NCBI GenBank assembly: GCA_001512555.1
Contig: LFSK01000133.1
Coordinates: 2,820 to 64,225, forward strand
Origin: Clostridiaceae bacterium DTU059
GTDB lineage: Bacteria > Bacillota > Clostridia > DSM-8532
Direction of reading: 5' to 3'
DNA length: 61,406 bases
Of this stretch, positions 25,818 to 34,780 are shown one piece after another. The notes under the pieces were generated by a model that saw only the letters and a list, made by a program, of their open reading frames with translations, did no database searches and was not told where the DNA came from. The first letter of the stretch is position 1; each line of letters begins with the position of its first letter. Made by a program: the position numbers and the translations under genes.

Positions 25818-27470
25818 TCAGTAGCCCAAATCCAGTATCCTGGCTGAGATCTCAGCAAATACCGGAGCGGCACTAATACCTCCACTGGTGCCGTCCTCAA
25901 TAAATACACTCATGGCATACCGCGGGCTGACCACGGGGAAATATCCCACAAACCAGGCATGCAGTACATCCCTGTCATTCCGGATCCATCCGGTTTCAGC
26001 GCTTCCTGTTTTTCCGGCACTTCCGCCAAAGCCCTGGATATTTGCCAGACGGCCAGTGCCATCCTCCACAGTCATCATCATCATCTTTTGGAGGGTCTCG
26101 GCGGTCTCCTTTTTTAGCACCCGCTCCCATGCCGGAGATTTTATATTTCTAATTTTTTCACCCCGGTCGTTGACAATGCAGTCTATAACCGAGACCCTGT
26201 TGAGAATACCGCCATTGGCGATAACTGACACCAGGTTGGCTGCCTGAACAGGGGAAATGAGAAGATCCCCCTGACCAATTGACAGGTTGGCGATCTCGGC
26301 GGGTGAGGTATAGCCCATGGTGTTGGGCAAAAGCCCATAAGGCTCGTCAATACCCTGATGGTACAAGCCTGTTCTTTGCCCCAAACCAAGTCTTTCTGCC
26401 ATGGCAATGATGTCGTTTTTGCCCACCTGCTGTCCCAGACCGATAAAGTAGGAGTTGCAGGACTGAGCAAAGCCCTGAGCCATATCCAGCGCCCCATGAC
26501 CGCCCCTGTCGTAGTTCCAGCATTTCATCATCAGATCTCCCATCATGACATAGCCCGGACAATCATGGGTAACCTCGGGAGAAATCCCTTTTTCCAGAGC
26601 CGCTGCGGCCGTGACAATCTTGAAGATAGAGCCAGGGGTATACTCACCCAATGCCCGGTTGAACAAGGGCTGGGTTTCATCTTTAAGAGCATGGTTAACG
26701 TTTGAAGGGTTAAAAGCAGGACGTGAAGCCATTGCCAAAAGATCCCCGTTAAGAATGTCCACAATGACAACCGCTCCCCGGTCTACCATCATGTCCATGG
26801 TTTCCTCAACAATTTGCTGCATATGGTAATCCAGCGTTGTTTTTATATTAAGCTTATGCACTCCCGTGGTGTCCCAGATGCGGTACCCGAATTGCTCCAT
26901 GGCTGAATTCCCCGCATCGGCCAGCACCCCTGCATAAACGCCTCCGCCCTTCTCCAGTGTATTCTGATAAACCTTCTCTATACCCGAAAGTCCTTCCTCT
27001 CCCCTTTCATCAACATATCCTATAACATGGGCAGCCAGCATCTCTTCCGAGTTGCGTACCGGAACTTCCACTATGCTCAATCCGGTTATCCCGGCATTCA
27101 TAATCGCGTCCGCCTGTTCATCCGATACCTTGATGGCATAGGGCAGGTAATTCCTTGCGACGACGCCCTCCAGTTCATCCATGGGCTTGCCCAGAAGATC
27201 GGATGCCCGGCTCAGCCCCGATGCATCCTTCAGAAGGTCCGCCGGCTGGATCAGGGCAAGGGACTGTTTATGACGGTTTGTGAACTTTATGCCGTTCCTG
27301 TCCAATATGTCCCCCCGCTCGTTATGGATTCTTGTATACCTCCAGCGCTGAACCGCCGCAGCTTCGGAATACTCGTCACCCATTACCGCCTGAATGGAGA
27401 ACATCCTGAAAGCAAGAAACAGCAAAAGGATTAAAAAAAGATATTTAAGAAAAGAAATGCGTGATTTCAT
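25818..27470 (-). CDS. Class B penicillin-binding protein (transpeptidase)
   Basis: This peptidoglycan D,D-transpeptidase is anchored by one N-terminal helix (about residues 8-28). A dimerisation-domain start RIHNERGDILDRNG follows. The three penicillin-binding motifs are SIFK in YTPGSIFKIV (about 281-284), SCN in AQSCNSYFIG, and KTG in GKTGSAETG. There are no PASTA repeats, and at about 550 residues it is shorter than SpoVD or PBP2B, so it resembles the PbpA/PBP2-like proteins of clostridia. The second of two close ATGs (27470) is preferred, nine bases after AGGAG. That site lies in a small hairpin, CTCCTT-AA-AAGGAG. Whether it serves elongation, division or sporulation cannot be told. Confidence 0.9.
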   Translation of the reverse strand: MKSRISFLKYLFLILLLFLAFRMFSIQAVMGDEYSEAAAVQRWRYTRIHNERGDILDRNGIKFTNRHKQSLALIQPADLLKDASGLSRASDLLGKPMDELEGVVARNYLPYAIKVSDEQADAIMNAGITGLSIVEVPVRNSEEMLAAHVIGYVDERGEEGLSGIEKVYQNTLEKGGGVYAGVLADAGNSAMEQFGYRIWDTTGVHKLNIKTTLDYHMQQIVEETMDMMVDRGAVVIVDILNGDLLAMASRPAFNPSNVNHALKDETQPLFNRALGEYTPGSIFKIVTAAAALEKGISPEVTHDCPGYVMMGDLMMKCWNYDRGGHGALDMAQGFAQSCNSYFIGLGQQVGKNDIIAMAERLGLGQRTGLYHQGIDEPYGLLPNTMGYTSPAEIANLSIGQGDLLISPVQAANLVSVIANGGILNRVSVIDCIVNDRGEKIRNIKSPAWERVLKKETAETLQKMMMMTVEDGTGRLANIQGFGGSAGKTGSAETGWIRNDRDVLHAWFVGYFPVVSPRYAMSVFIEDGTSGGISAAPVFAEISARILDLGY

Positions 27471-27546
27471 GATCATACTCTCCTTTTAAGGAGTATTCCC
27501 GAAACCACGCATCTTCATAAGCTATGTTGAAGTAATAACAAGGTCT

Positions 27547-28482
27547 TTATTTGAGCACTTCCCAGTAGTCTGCAGCCCTTTCAATGTCTTCCAGGACTTG
27601 CCTCTTAAGGGCGTCTACGCTCTCAAAGCGCTTCTCCCCCCTCAGTTTTTTGAAGAAGCAAACCTCTATTTCCCTGCCGTACAAGTCGTCATGATAATCC
27701 AAAATATGAGTCTCTATGCTGAACCTGCCTTCCCTGCCCCTCACAGTCGGAGCATAGCCAACATTGGTTATGCTGTTCAACCACCTGTTATCGGTGAAGG
27801 TCTTGGTGATATAAACACCATTGGCCGGTACCACCATCTCCGGATCAGCGATGATGTTGGCTGTAGGAAATCCCAGGGTACGCCCAATTCTGCGGCCGTC
27901 AACAACCATGCCTTTCAGTGAGAAATGCCGTCCCAGGAGCTGAAACACCCTTTCCATCTTCCCCTTTTTAATGTACTGTCGGATGAGTGTGCTGCTCACA
28001 ATCTCCGAGTTCACTCTGACTGGCGGAACCACAATAACCCTGAAGCCGTACTTATCTCCCAGCCTCTTTAATAGTTCGGGATCGCCCTTTCCCATATAAC
28101 CGAAACGATAGTTGAAACCCACAACGGCCAGCCTCATGTTAAGCCCGTCCACCAGGATGTTTTTAATAAAATCCTCCGGCGAGAGATGGGAGAATTCCTC
28201 GTCAAAATCCTGGTAATAAAGCCAGTCAATATCCTGAGCCTCAAGTACCCTTATTTTCTGATCATTGGATGTGATAAGGGGATTTACCAGATTCTTTCTA
28301 AGTATGTTTTCAGGATGCTTCCTGAAGGTATAGACCACGGATGCAAGCCCATTCAGGCGGCATTCGCTGATGAGTGTTCCGATCAGCGCCATATGACCTA
28401 TATGAAGCCCGTCAAAATTCCCCAATCCAACACCGGTGTATATGTTCCTGTCCAGTTTGTCTGTCCGTGTAATGACCTGCAA
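27547..28482 (-). CDS. ribF: Bifunctional riboflavin kinase / FAD synthetase
   Basis: RibF phosphorylates riboflavin to FMN and adenylates FMN to FAD. The N-terminal nucleotidyltransferase shows GVGLGNFDGLHIGHMALI with the HxGH motif, and VVGFNYRFGYMGKGD. The C-terminal kinase domain has GRRIGRTLGFPTANI and NVGYAPTVRG with the catalytic region at about 185-300. Its 311 residues are typical. Translation begins at a TTG (28482) with GGGGGG eight bases upstream. It is the last gene of the rimP-to-ribF operon and starts 1 bp after the truB stop codon. The order truB-ribF is conserved in Firmicutes. Confidence 0.97.
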   Translation of the reverse strand: MQVITRTDKLDRNIYTGVGLGNFDGLHIGHMALIGTLISECRLNGLASVVYTFRKHPENILRKNLVNPLITSNDQKIRVLEAQDIDWLYYQDFDEEFSHLSPEDFIKNILVDGLNMRLAVVGFNYRFGYMGKGDPELLKRLGDKYGFRVIVVPPVRVNSEIVSSTLIRQYIKKGKMERVFQLLGRHFSLKGMVVDGRRIGRTLGFPTANIIADPEMVVPANGVYITKTFTDNRWLNSITNVGYAPTVRGREGRFSIETHILDYHDDLYGREIEVCFFKKLRGEKRFESVDALKRQVLEDIERAADYWEVLK

Positions 28483-28483
28483 T

Positions 28484-29389
28484 TTACCGTCCCCCCAGCC
28501 ATTTTTGGCTTTTGATCATCTGTTTGCCGCCCTGGCCAATAATCTTCCCTATGGAGATAAAACTTCCGTTCTCATGATATATCCTGACAAGGCTCCCCCA
28601 CTCATCCAAAGAGCCTGGACAGGGAACGGCCATGCCGTTTCCCAGTCTTCGGGCCTGATCGCCAGTCACCGTTAAGCATGGAAAATCAGTCAGTGCCATG
28701 TCCATTTCAAGGACAACATCCGGTAAGGAACCGTCATCGGCACGCTTCTGCACTTCCTCAAGAGTAATGGAGTCTTCCAGGTGGAACGGGCCGGTTCTGG
28801 TTCTGACCAGGGATTCCATATGCCCGCCGCAGCCCAGCCTGGCTCCTATATCGGCACAGAGGGTTCTGACATAGGTACCCTTGGAACATGAAACGTCAAA
28901 GATGACCCTGACATCCTCACCCTCTCTTAAAATTTTAAGGTTTTCAATAGCTTTTATGGCTACCGGGCGGGGCTTTCTTTCGATCTCAATGCCCTGGCGC
29001 GCCATTTCATAAAGCCTCTTCCCATTTATCCGGACAGCCGAGTACATGGGTGGTACCTGCATGATATCCCCCACAAAGGAAAGAATGGCTTCCCGTATCT
29101 CTTCATCGGTGCTGGCAACCTCCCTACAGGCAAGTATTTCCCCAGAGGCATCCTGGGTATCGGTCTCAACGCCCAGCCTTAGCACCACATGGTAGGACTT
29201 GTCCTTCTCCATCAGGAATTCTATGACCTTGGTGGCTCTTCCGACACAAACAGGAAGCACCCCAGTCGCATCAGGATCAAGGGTGCCGGCATGTCCAATT
29301 TTCTTTATCTTCAAAATCCCCCTCAGCCTGCGAATGACTCCGAATGAGGTCATACCGGAGGGCTTGTTTATATTAAGTATACCATCCAT
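28484..29389 (-). CDS. truB: tRNA pseudouridine-55 synthase
   Basis: TruB makes pseudouridine 55 in the T-loop of tRNAs. The N-terminus is family-typical: MDGILNINKPSGMTSFGVIR. The catalytic aspartate is in GHAGTLDPDATGVLPVCVG (about residues 33-51). Later motifs are the tyrosine in PMYSAVRINGKRLYE and the CSKGTYVRTLCADIG stretch. The C-terminus carries a small TruB_C domain. At 301 residues it is normal length. The ATG at 29389 directly abuts the stop codon of nrnA, a sign of translational coupling within the operon. Confidence 0.98.
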   Translation of the reverse strand: MDGILNINKPSGMTSFGVIRRLRGILKIKKIGHAGTLDPDATGVLPVCVGRATKVIEFLMEKDKSYHVVLRLGVETDTQDASGEILACREVASTDEEIREAILSFVGDIMQVPPMYSAVRINGKRLYEMARQGIEIERKPRPVAIKAIENLKILREGEDVRVIFDVSCSKGTYVRTLCADIGARLGCGGHMESLVRTRTGPFHLEDSITLEEVQKRADDGSLPDVVLEMDMALTDFPCLTVTGDQARRLGNGMAVPCPGSLDEWGSLVRIYHENGSFISIGKIIGQGGKQMIKSQKWLGGR

Positions 29390-30364
29390 TCATCCTTCAC
29401 CCTTCAAGCTGACCTTAATGACATCTGCCAGGGATCTGACGATATCCTCCAGATCACCCTCTGCACTGAACCCGGCGGCTCGTTTATGGCCGCCTCCGCC
29501 AAACCTTTCAGCAACCTTTGAAACGTCCACATGATCGTTGGATCTCAGGCTGCCCTTGAAATTTCCCGGCTTCTCTTCCTTAAGAAACAGGGAAACCTCC
29601 ACTCCTTCCAGGTTTCTTCCAATATTCACAAGCCCTTCAGTATCTTCCAGCTTGGCGTTGAAGGAGGCAAGATCACCCCAGCGCAGATATGATACAGCCA
29701 ATTTCCCATCGAAAAGGAGTTTCAGAGAATTCATGGTCTGCTTCATCAAGAAGAGTTTGGCATAGGATATCCTGTCGAACACCTTCATATTGGCATAGGT
29801 AAAATCGATGCCGGTTCTCATCAGCGCGCCGGCAATCTCCATGGTTTCGGGTGTGGTATTGGAGAACCGGAAGCCACCGGTATCGGTGATGATGGCGGTA
29901 TACAGGCACAGGGCAATATCCTTGGTGATGGGAAGTCCCATATACTCGGTCAGAAGCCTGAAAATGATCTCTCCGGTAGCCGATGCATCTGTGTTAACAT
30001 AGGATATGTCGGCCTCAACCTTGTTGGTGGCATGATGATCCAGGCTCAGACGAATCTCTGCGTTCTGGTATATACCCAGTCTCTCACCCAGCCTGTTGAT
30101 ATCCCCGTTGTCAATATTCACAGCCACATGGTACCGGTCTTTCGGGGTATTCTTGATTAAATCCAGACCTGGCAGGAAATCCAGCGTGGCAGGAACCTCC
30201 TCCTCTATGAGCACATCCACCTGGCAATGATGGCTGTTCAGAGCCAGTGCCAAAGCCAGGGAGGCTCCCAGCGCATCCCCATCCACATTCAGATGGGGCA
30301 TGATAGCAATATTACTGGCCTTGCTGAGAAGTTCCGCAATAGCCTCCAGTTTTTGATCAGACAT
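29390..30364 (-). CDS. nrnA: NrnA bifunctional oligoribonuclease / pAp phosphatase (DHH family)
   Basis: NrnA degrades short RNA oligomers and dephosphorylates 3'-phosphoadenosine-5'-phosphate. The DHH domain shows HLNVDGDALGASLALALAL, VNIDNGD, SLDHHATN and the later TAIITDTGGFRFSNT. The DHHA1 domain ends with RSNDHVDVSKVAERFGGGGH, which carries the substrate-binding glycines. The ATG at 30364 is used because AAGGAAAG precedes it; an in-frame GTG at 30382 lacks a site. It lies between rbfA and truB, the usual position in Firmicutes. The protein has 324 residues. Confidence 0.95.
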   Translation of the reverse strand: MSDQKLEAIAELLSKASNIAIMPHLNVDGDALGASLALALALNSHHCQVDVLIEEEVPATLDFLPGLDLIKNTPKDRYHVAVNIDNGDINRLGERLGIYQNAEIRLSLDHHATNKVEADISYVNTDASATGEIIFRLLTEYMGLPITKDIALCLYTAIITDTGGFRFSNTTPETMEIAGALMRTGIDFTYANMKVFDRISYAKLFLMKQTMNSLKLLFDGKLAVSYLRWGDLASFNAKLEDTEGLVNIGRNLEGVEVSLFLKEEKPGNFKGSLRSNDHVDVSKVAERFGGGGHKRAAGFSAEGDLEDIVRSLADVIKVSLKGEG

Positions 30365-30388
30365 ATTCTTTCTTTCCTTCACTACAGA

Positions 30389-30754
30389 TTAATCGCTGTC
30401 GGATGCCTTCCCCGATCCGCCCATGGTTTCCTCAATGAGCTTGCTGATATGGATCCCATGCTCAATGGATTCATCAAGCTTGAATTGGATCTCGGGCGTA
30501 TAGCGCAAACTGATCCTCTGTCCTATTTCCCGGCGGATAAATCCCGAGGCGCTGGTCAGAGCCGTAATGGCATCCTTCTTTTTTTCTTCATCCCCGTATA
30601 TGCTCACATAGACCTTAGCATATCTCAGATCTCTGGTTACCCTTACAGCAGTAATCGATACAAAATCCGGAAGTCGGGGATCTTTGATGCTATCTCTGAT
30701 GATATTACTCAGTTCTTTTTTGATCTCCTCTGAAATCCTGTCGGTTCTATCCAT
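30389..30754 (-). CDS. rbfA: Ribosome-binding factor A
   Basis: RbfA binds the immature 30S subunit and helps mature the 5' end of 16S rRNA. The single KH-like domain is recognisable from RTDRISEEIKKELSNIIRDSI, DPRLPDFVSITAVRVTRDLR, AKVYVSIYGDEE and the C-terminal ISLRYTPEIQFKLDESIE. The ATG at 30754 has AGAGGG nine bases upstream; another ATG nine bases earlier abuts that site and is unlikely to be used. The product is about 121 residues. It follows infB after a 195-bp gap that holds a hairpin. Confidence 0.96.
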   Translation of the reverse strand: MDRTDRISEEIKKELSNIIRDSIKDPRLPDFVSITAVRVTRDLRYAKVYVSIYGDEEKKKDAITALTSASGFIRREIGQRISLRYTPEIQFKLDESIEHGIHISKLIEETMGGSGKASDSD

Positions 30755-30888
30755 AACTTTCATCCCTCTTCTTTATCATCATGGGCTCGATATCGTCTTA
30801 TAGCCACGCATAGTTTATATGCCCAATACTATAATATACCCATTGTCGACCGTTTACTGAACTGACACACTGAAATCCCCGGATTGTA

Positions 30889-30919
30889 AATTCACCGCTC
30901 CGGACCTCCGGAACGGCGA
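30889..30919 (-). promoter_or_regulatory. Strong hairpin between infB and rbfA
   Basis: TTCACCGCTCCGG and CCGGAACGGCGAA (forward strand) pair into a stem of about 13 positions with a short loop. The feature sits 30 bp past the infB stop codon. Only a weak A/T-rich tail follows on the minus strand, so it may be a leaky terminator, an RNA-stability element or a processing site. Confidence 0.55.
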
Positions 30920-30949
30920 ATTATATCCACACCGCTATCTTTTAAGGAC

Positions 30950-33900
30950 TCAGCGCTGTATCTCTTCCATATGGTAGGCTTCTATAATGTCGCCTTCCTT
31001 TATGTCATTGAATCTTTCTATCATCAGACCGCATTCATAACCGGCGCTGACCTCACGCACGTCATCCTTGAAGCGTTTCAACGACGCAAGCTTTCCTTCG
31101 TAAACTACAATACCGTCACGAACCAGCCTAATGTCGGAGTTTCTGTTTATCTTTCCATCAAGAACATAGGCGCCGCCAATGGTACCAAGGCTTGAAACCT
31201 TGAACAGCTGGCGTATCTCAACATGACCGTCCACAACCTCTTTATAGGTGGGCTTGAGCATACCCTTCATGGCTTTCTCGATATCTTCAATGGCATCATA
31301 GATAACCCTGTACAGTCTTATATCAACGTCTGCCGCCTGGGCAGCCTCCATAACATTGACTCCCGGACGGACATTGAAGCCTATGATGATGGCATTGGAA
31401 ACATCGGCCAAAGCCACGTCGGACTCGGCAATAGCACCAACTGCGCCATGTATAACCTTAACCTTGACCTCTTCATTGCTGAGCTTCTCCATGGACTGCC
31501 TGATGGCCTCCACAGAGCCCTGAACGTCAGCCTTGACAATAAGGTTGAGATCCTTCACCTGACCTTCCTGAATCTGACTGAACAGATCCTCCAGGGAAAC
31601 TCTGCTGCGTGATCCGATGCTCTTCTCCCTGGCCTGAGCCTTTCGTTTCTCCGCAAGCTGCTTGGCTGTCTTTTCATCGGTCACCACATAGAATACTTCT
31701 CCTGCCTCCGGCACCTCTGACAGACCGAAAACCTCCACCGGAACCGATGGCCCGGCTTCCTTAATCTTCTTGCCCTTATCATTGACCATGGATCGTATAT
31801 GCCCGTAGGCCGAACCTGAAAGCACGAAATCTCCGGTCTTCAGGGTTCCTCTTTGTACCAGCAGGGTTGCCACAGGACCTCTGTTCTTATCAAGCATAGC
31901 CTCAATGACCGTACCTTTGGCCTGCTTGTTGGGATTGGCCTTCAATTCCAGAATATCTGCGGTAAGGAGAACCATCTCCAGAAGCTGGTCGATATTCTCA
32001 CGCTTTTTGGCCGATACGGGAACAGCAATGACATCTCCGCCCCATTCCTCAATCAACAAACCGTGCTCGCTGAGCTCCTGCTTCACCCTGTCCGGATTGG
32101 CATTTGGTCTGTCGATCTTGTTTATAGCCACAATAATCGATACACCTGCAGCCTTGGCATGGTTGATGGCCTCTACGGTCTGGGGCATGACACCGTCATC
32201 CGCAGCTACCACCAGGATGGCGATATCGGTAACCTGAGCACCTCTGGCGCGCATGGCAGTAAACGCCTCATGACCAGGGGTATCCAGGAAGGTGATGTCC
32301 CGACCGTTCAGGTTAACCGTGTAGGCTCCAATACGCTGGGTGATCCCGCCCGCCTCGTGTTCTACAATATTCGCACTTCTTATGGCGTCCAGCAGCGAGG
32401 TTTTACCGTGGTCAACATGACCCATGACAACAACAACCGGAGCACGAGGCTTCAGATCTTCCTCAGCGTCCTCACTGTCATCAAAGAGGATATCCTCTTC
32501 GCTCACCACCACTGCTTTATGTGCCTTAACACCATATTCATCTGCCAGAATGGCCGCAGTATCAAAATCCAATTCCTCGTTCTGTGTCACTGCAATGCCC
32601 ATCAGGAACAATTTCTTAATCACATCTGCAGAGGTCTTCTTCAGCGCTTCGGCCAACTCCTTGACGGTAATGATCTCAGGAATTGTAATATCGGTAAGAA
32701 CAGCTTTTGGTGGAATATGCTTCTCTTTTTTAACCTTCCCCTTCTTCAAGCGCTTTTCTGCGCGCTTAACATTCTTTGCCTCGTGAGCGTCATCGTAGAA
32801 TGTATCTATCACAAATTCATCCGACATCATATCGGATACACTTGCTTTGTGCCCCACAATATCAATCTTTTTCTTCATACGGCTCTTCTGGGAGAATGCT
32901 GCTGCGGGTCTTACAGTTTCTCTCTTCTGTTCCTTCTTTTCTTCCTTTCTCTTTTCAACAACCTGCATCTCCCGGCGTTCACCGCGGGTTAACACCTTTT
33001 CCTCGGCCTGCCCGGCAGGTATCGAAACCTTGGGTATCACCAACTGGTCGCTCCTTCTGTCGGAACGACGATCCCCATAGGCTCTTCCGGCCGTTCTTCC
33101 CTCTCCGGATGGCCTTCTTTCGCCACGGCGCGGGTAATCTCCCCTGGACCTTTTCTGTGGGTCTCCGCTACCCCTGTCGGAAGTAGCAGCCGCTCCAGCG
33201 GCTGGGGTGCGCTGCTCGGTCTTGCTTGAGCTGTCCTCAGCTGCTGTCCTGGCGTCGGACTTTTCATCCCTTGCCGAACTCTTCCTGCGTTCATCCCGGG
33301 CAACCACGGCACTGGCAGGCTGCTCGGCTGATTTTTGAGCATATTCCTCTTTCTCGTCTTTTGCCTTTGTCGCTACGGTTTCAGCCTTTTGAGCCTGTTT
33401 CTCTTTATCCTCAGTCTTTTCACCGGTCTTAGCTGCTGTCTGAGTCTTCTTTTCTTCTGCCTTTTTGGTCTCGGCTGATGTTGTTTCCTTCTGCATGCTT
33501 TCCTGTTCTTCCATTTCGCTGGATTTGTCACTGTCTTCAGCTTTTTCAAAATCAGATATGTGTGCTACTTTTTTTATGCTCAATATATCGTCAACCGGCT
33601 TCTTAATCCTGTCCGAAACAACGATGGAATCCAGGATATCCACAGGTTCCTGTTTCTTCTCTTCAGGCTGAGCCTCGGGCTCCTCCTTCTTCGGGCGCTT
33701 TCTTATAGCGGATATGACGCTGTCATGGCTGCTTCTGGTATATCCGGCCATCAATCCGTCATTGGAATCAGATGTGCGGACATAGCTGCGCCTCTCCCTC
33801 TTCTTTTCTTTATGTTCAGCCAGAGTATAATCATCATGAACCACGACTTCGGTTTTCCTGATAATACGGGGAACGCCCCTCTTTGCAACACTCTCAGAAC

Positions 33901-34117
33901 GGTCAGTTTTCCTGGAATCCTTCTTTGATTCCGAGGCATCTTTTTTCTGGGTACGATCGACTATCCCTATATGCTTATAGAGCCGTTCCAGTTCATCATC
34001 ATTAAGAGTCGACATATGACTCTTGGGATGAATATTGATTTCCTCCAGTTTTTCCATGAGCCTCTTGCTCGTAACATTAAGCTCCTTCGCAAGCTCATGA
34101 ATTTTCAGTTTGTTCAA
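30950..34117 (-). CDS. infB: Translation initiation factor IF-2
   Basis: IF-2 is the GTPase that delivers initiator tRNA to the 30S subunit and promotes subunit joining. The IF2_N domain ([16 protein letters not shown]) begins the protein. A roughly 350-residue low-complexity linker rich in Lys, Glu, Arg and Asp follows, then a second IF2_N segment ([16 protein letters not shown]). The G domain has [24 protein letters not shown] and NKIDRP. Domains II-IV end the protein. The start is uncertain: TTG at 34117, preceded by GGGGGTGG, matches the family N-terminus best, while TTG 34144 and GTG 34126 are alternatives. The protein is about 1,055 residues, long because of the linker. Confidence 0.97.
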   Translation of the reverse strand: MNKLKIHELAKELNVTSKRLMEKLEEINIHPKSHMSTLNDDELERLYKHIGIVDRTQKKDASESKKDSRKTDRSESVAKRGVPRIIRKTEVVVHDDYTLAEHKEKKRERRSYVRTSDSNDGLMAGYTRSSHDSVISAIRKRPKKEEPEAQPEEKKQEPVDILDSIVVSDRIKKPVDDILSIKKVAHISDFEKAEDSDKSSEMEEQESMQKETTSAETKKAEEKKTQTAAKTGEKTEDKEKQAQKAETVATKAKDEKEEYAQKSAEQPASAVVARDERRKSSARDEKSDARTAAEDSSSKTEQRTPAAGAAATSDRGSGDPQKRSRGDYPRRGERRPSGEGRTAGRAYGDRRSDRRSDQLVIPKVSIPAGQAEEKVLTRGERREMQVVEKRKEEKKEQKRETVRPAAAFSQKSRMKKKIDIVGHKASVSDMMSDEFVIDTFYDDAHEAKNVKRAEKRLKKGKVKKEKHIPPKAVLTDITIPEIITVKELAEALKKTSADVIKKLFLMGIAVTQNEELDFDTAAILADEYGVKAHKAVVVSEEDILFDDSEDAEEDLKPRAPVVVVMGHVDHGKTSLLDAIRSANIVEHEAGGITQRIGAYTVNLNGRDITFLDTPGHEAFTAMRARGAQVTDIAILVVAADDGVMPQTVEAINHAKAAGVSIIVAINKIDRPNANPDRVKQELSEHGLLIEEWGGDVIAVPVSAKKRENIDQLLEMVLLTADILELKANPNKQAKGTVIEAMLDKNRGPVATLLVQRGTLKTGDFVLSGSAYGHIRSMVNDKGKKIKEAGPSVPVEVFGLSEVPEAGEVFYVVTDEKTAKQLAEKRKAQAREKSIGSRSRVSLEDLFSQIQEGQVKDLNLIVKADVQGSVEAIRQSMEKLSNEEVKVKVIHGAVGAIAESDVALADVSNAIIIGFNVRPGVNVMEAAQAADVDIRLYRVIYDAIEDIEKAMKGMLKPTYKEVVDGHVEIRQLFKVSSLGTIGGAYVLDGKINRNSDIRLVRDGIVVYEGKLASLKRFKDDVREVSAGYECGLMIERFNDIKEGDIIEAYHMEEIQR

Positions 34118-34149
34118 AAAAGCCACCCCCGTGTGTTCTGCCAATGGCC

Positions 34150-34482
34150 TCAGCCATCAACTCTATTGTCGTGGTTTGCTGCTCCAATCATTTCCTCTAT
34201 CCTGGATGAGAAGCGTTTGTCGGTAATAGCTATAACCGAGTACACCTCTTTGCCCAGAATCTGACCCAGGCGCCGCTTGGCACCGAAGCTGATGAGTTTT
34301 ATGCCCCTTACGCCACAGTAATTCCTATACTTCTTAGCCGTGTTGGGTGAGGCATCCTCTGCCAGAATCACGCAAGCCGCTCTGCCGCGTTTTATGGCGT
34401 ACTCAACGGCATAATCGCCGGCAGCAACACCACCGGCCTTTTTGGCAAGTCCGATAAAGGAATATATCTTACTCTCCGCCAT
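34150..34482 (-). CDS. rplGA: L7Ae-family ribosomal/K-turn-binding protein (YlxQ)
   Basis: This is a member of the L7Ae/L30e/S12e/Gadd45 family that binds kink-turn RNA; the Bacillus ortholog is YlxQ. The 110 residues show [44 protein letters not shown], typical of the fold, and end in a basic C-terminus. The ATG at 34482 overlaps the rnpM stop by 14 bp and has GGAGG three bases upstream, a tight spacing. It lies between rnpM and infB, its conserved place in the nusA operon. The exact RNA partner in bacteria is not established; T-box and RNase P kink-turns are possible targets. Confidence 0.93.
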   Translation of the reverse strand: MAESKIYSFIGLAKKAGGVAAGDYAVEYAIKRGRAACVILAEDASPNTAKKYRNYCGVRGIKLISFGAKRRLGQILGKEVYSVIAITDKRFSSRIEEMIGAANHDNRVDG

Positions 34483-34747
34483 AGGCCTCCAACTGCTGTG
34501 CAATTTCTTCATAAACCTCTTTGGGTATTTCGCATCCAAATTCGCGGCTCAGGCTTCTCGTTTTCACGGCTTGCTCATAACAGGTCTTATCCTTGCAGAT
34601 GTATGCTCCCCTGCCATTCTTCTTGCCGGTGGGGTCCACAAAGATCTCACCTTCGTTGTTCCTAACAATTCTTAGCAGTTCCCGCTTCTCCTTCATTTCC
34701 CTGCATCCGACGCATCGGCGCATGGGGATCTTCTTTTTTCTTTTCAA
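34469..34747 (-). CDS. rnpM: RnpM (YlxR), RNase P modulator
   Basis: This short basic protein has the DUF448/YlxR fold, with KKIPMRRCVGCREMKEKREL at the start and a GRGAYICKDKTCYEQAVK motif in the centre. The family has been described as binding RNase P RNA and modulating its activity, hence the name RnpM. The start is taken as TTG 34747, preceded by GAGGTGGG; TTG 34765 and GTG 34756 are in-frame alternatives. The protein has 92 residues. It sits between nusA and the YlxQ gene with 33 bp and overlapping junctions, the usual arrangement. The RNase P RNA gene is 8 kb away in this window. Confidence 0.94.
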   Translation of the reverse strand: MKRKKKIPMRRCVGCREMKEKRELLRIVRNNEGEIFVDPTGKKNGRGAYICKDKTCYEQAVKTRSLSREFGCEIPKEVYEEIAQQLEAYGGE

Positions 34748-34780
34748 CTCACCCACCTCATACAAATACGCTGCAAAGGT

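Noticed and set aside
31853-32992. Plus-strand open frame of about 379 codons
   Set aside because: Antisense to the G domain and linker of infB; Cys/His/Leu-rich shadow translation without family features.
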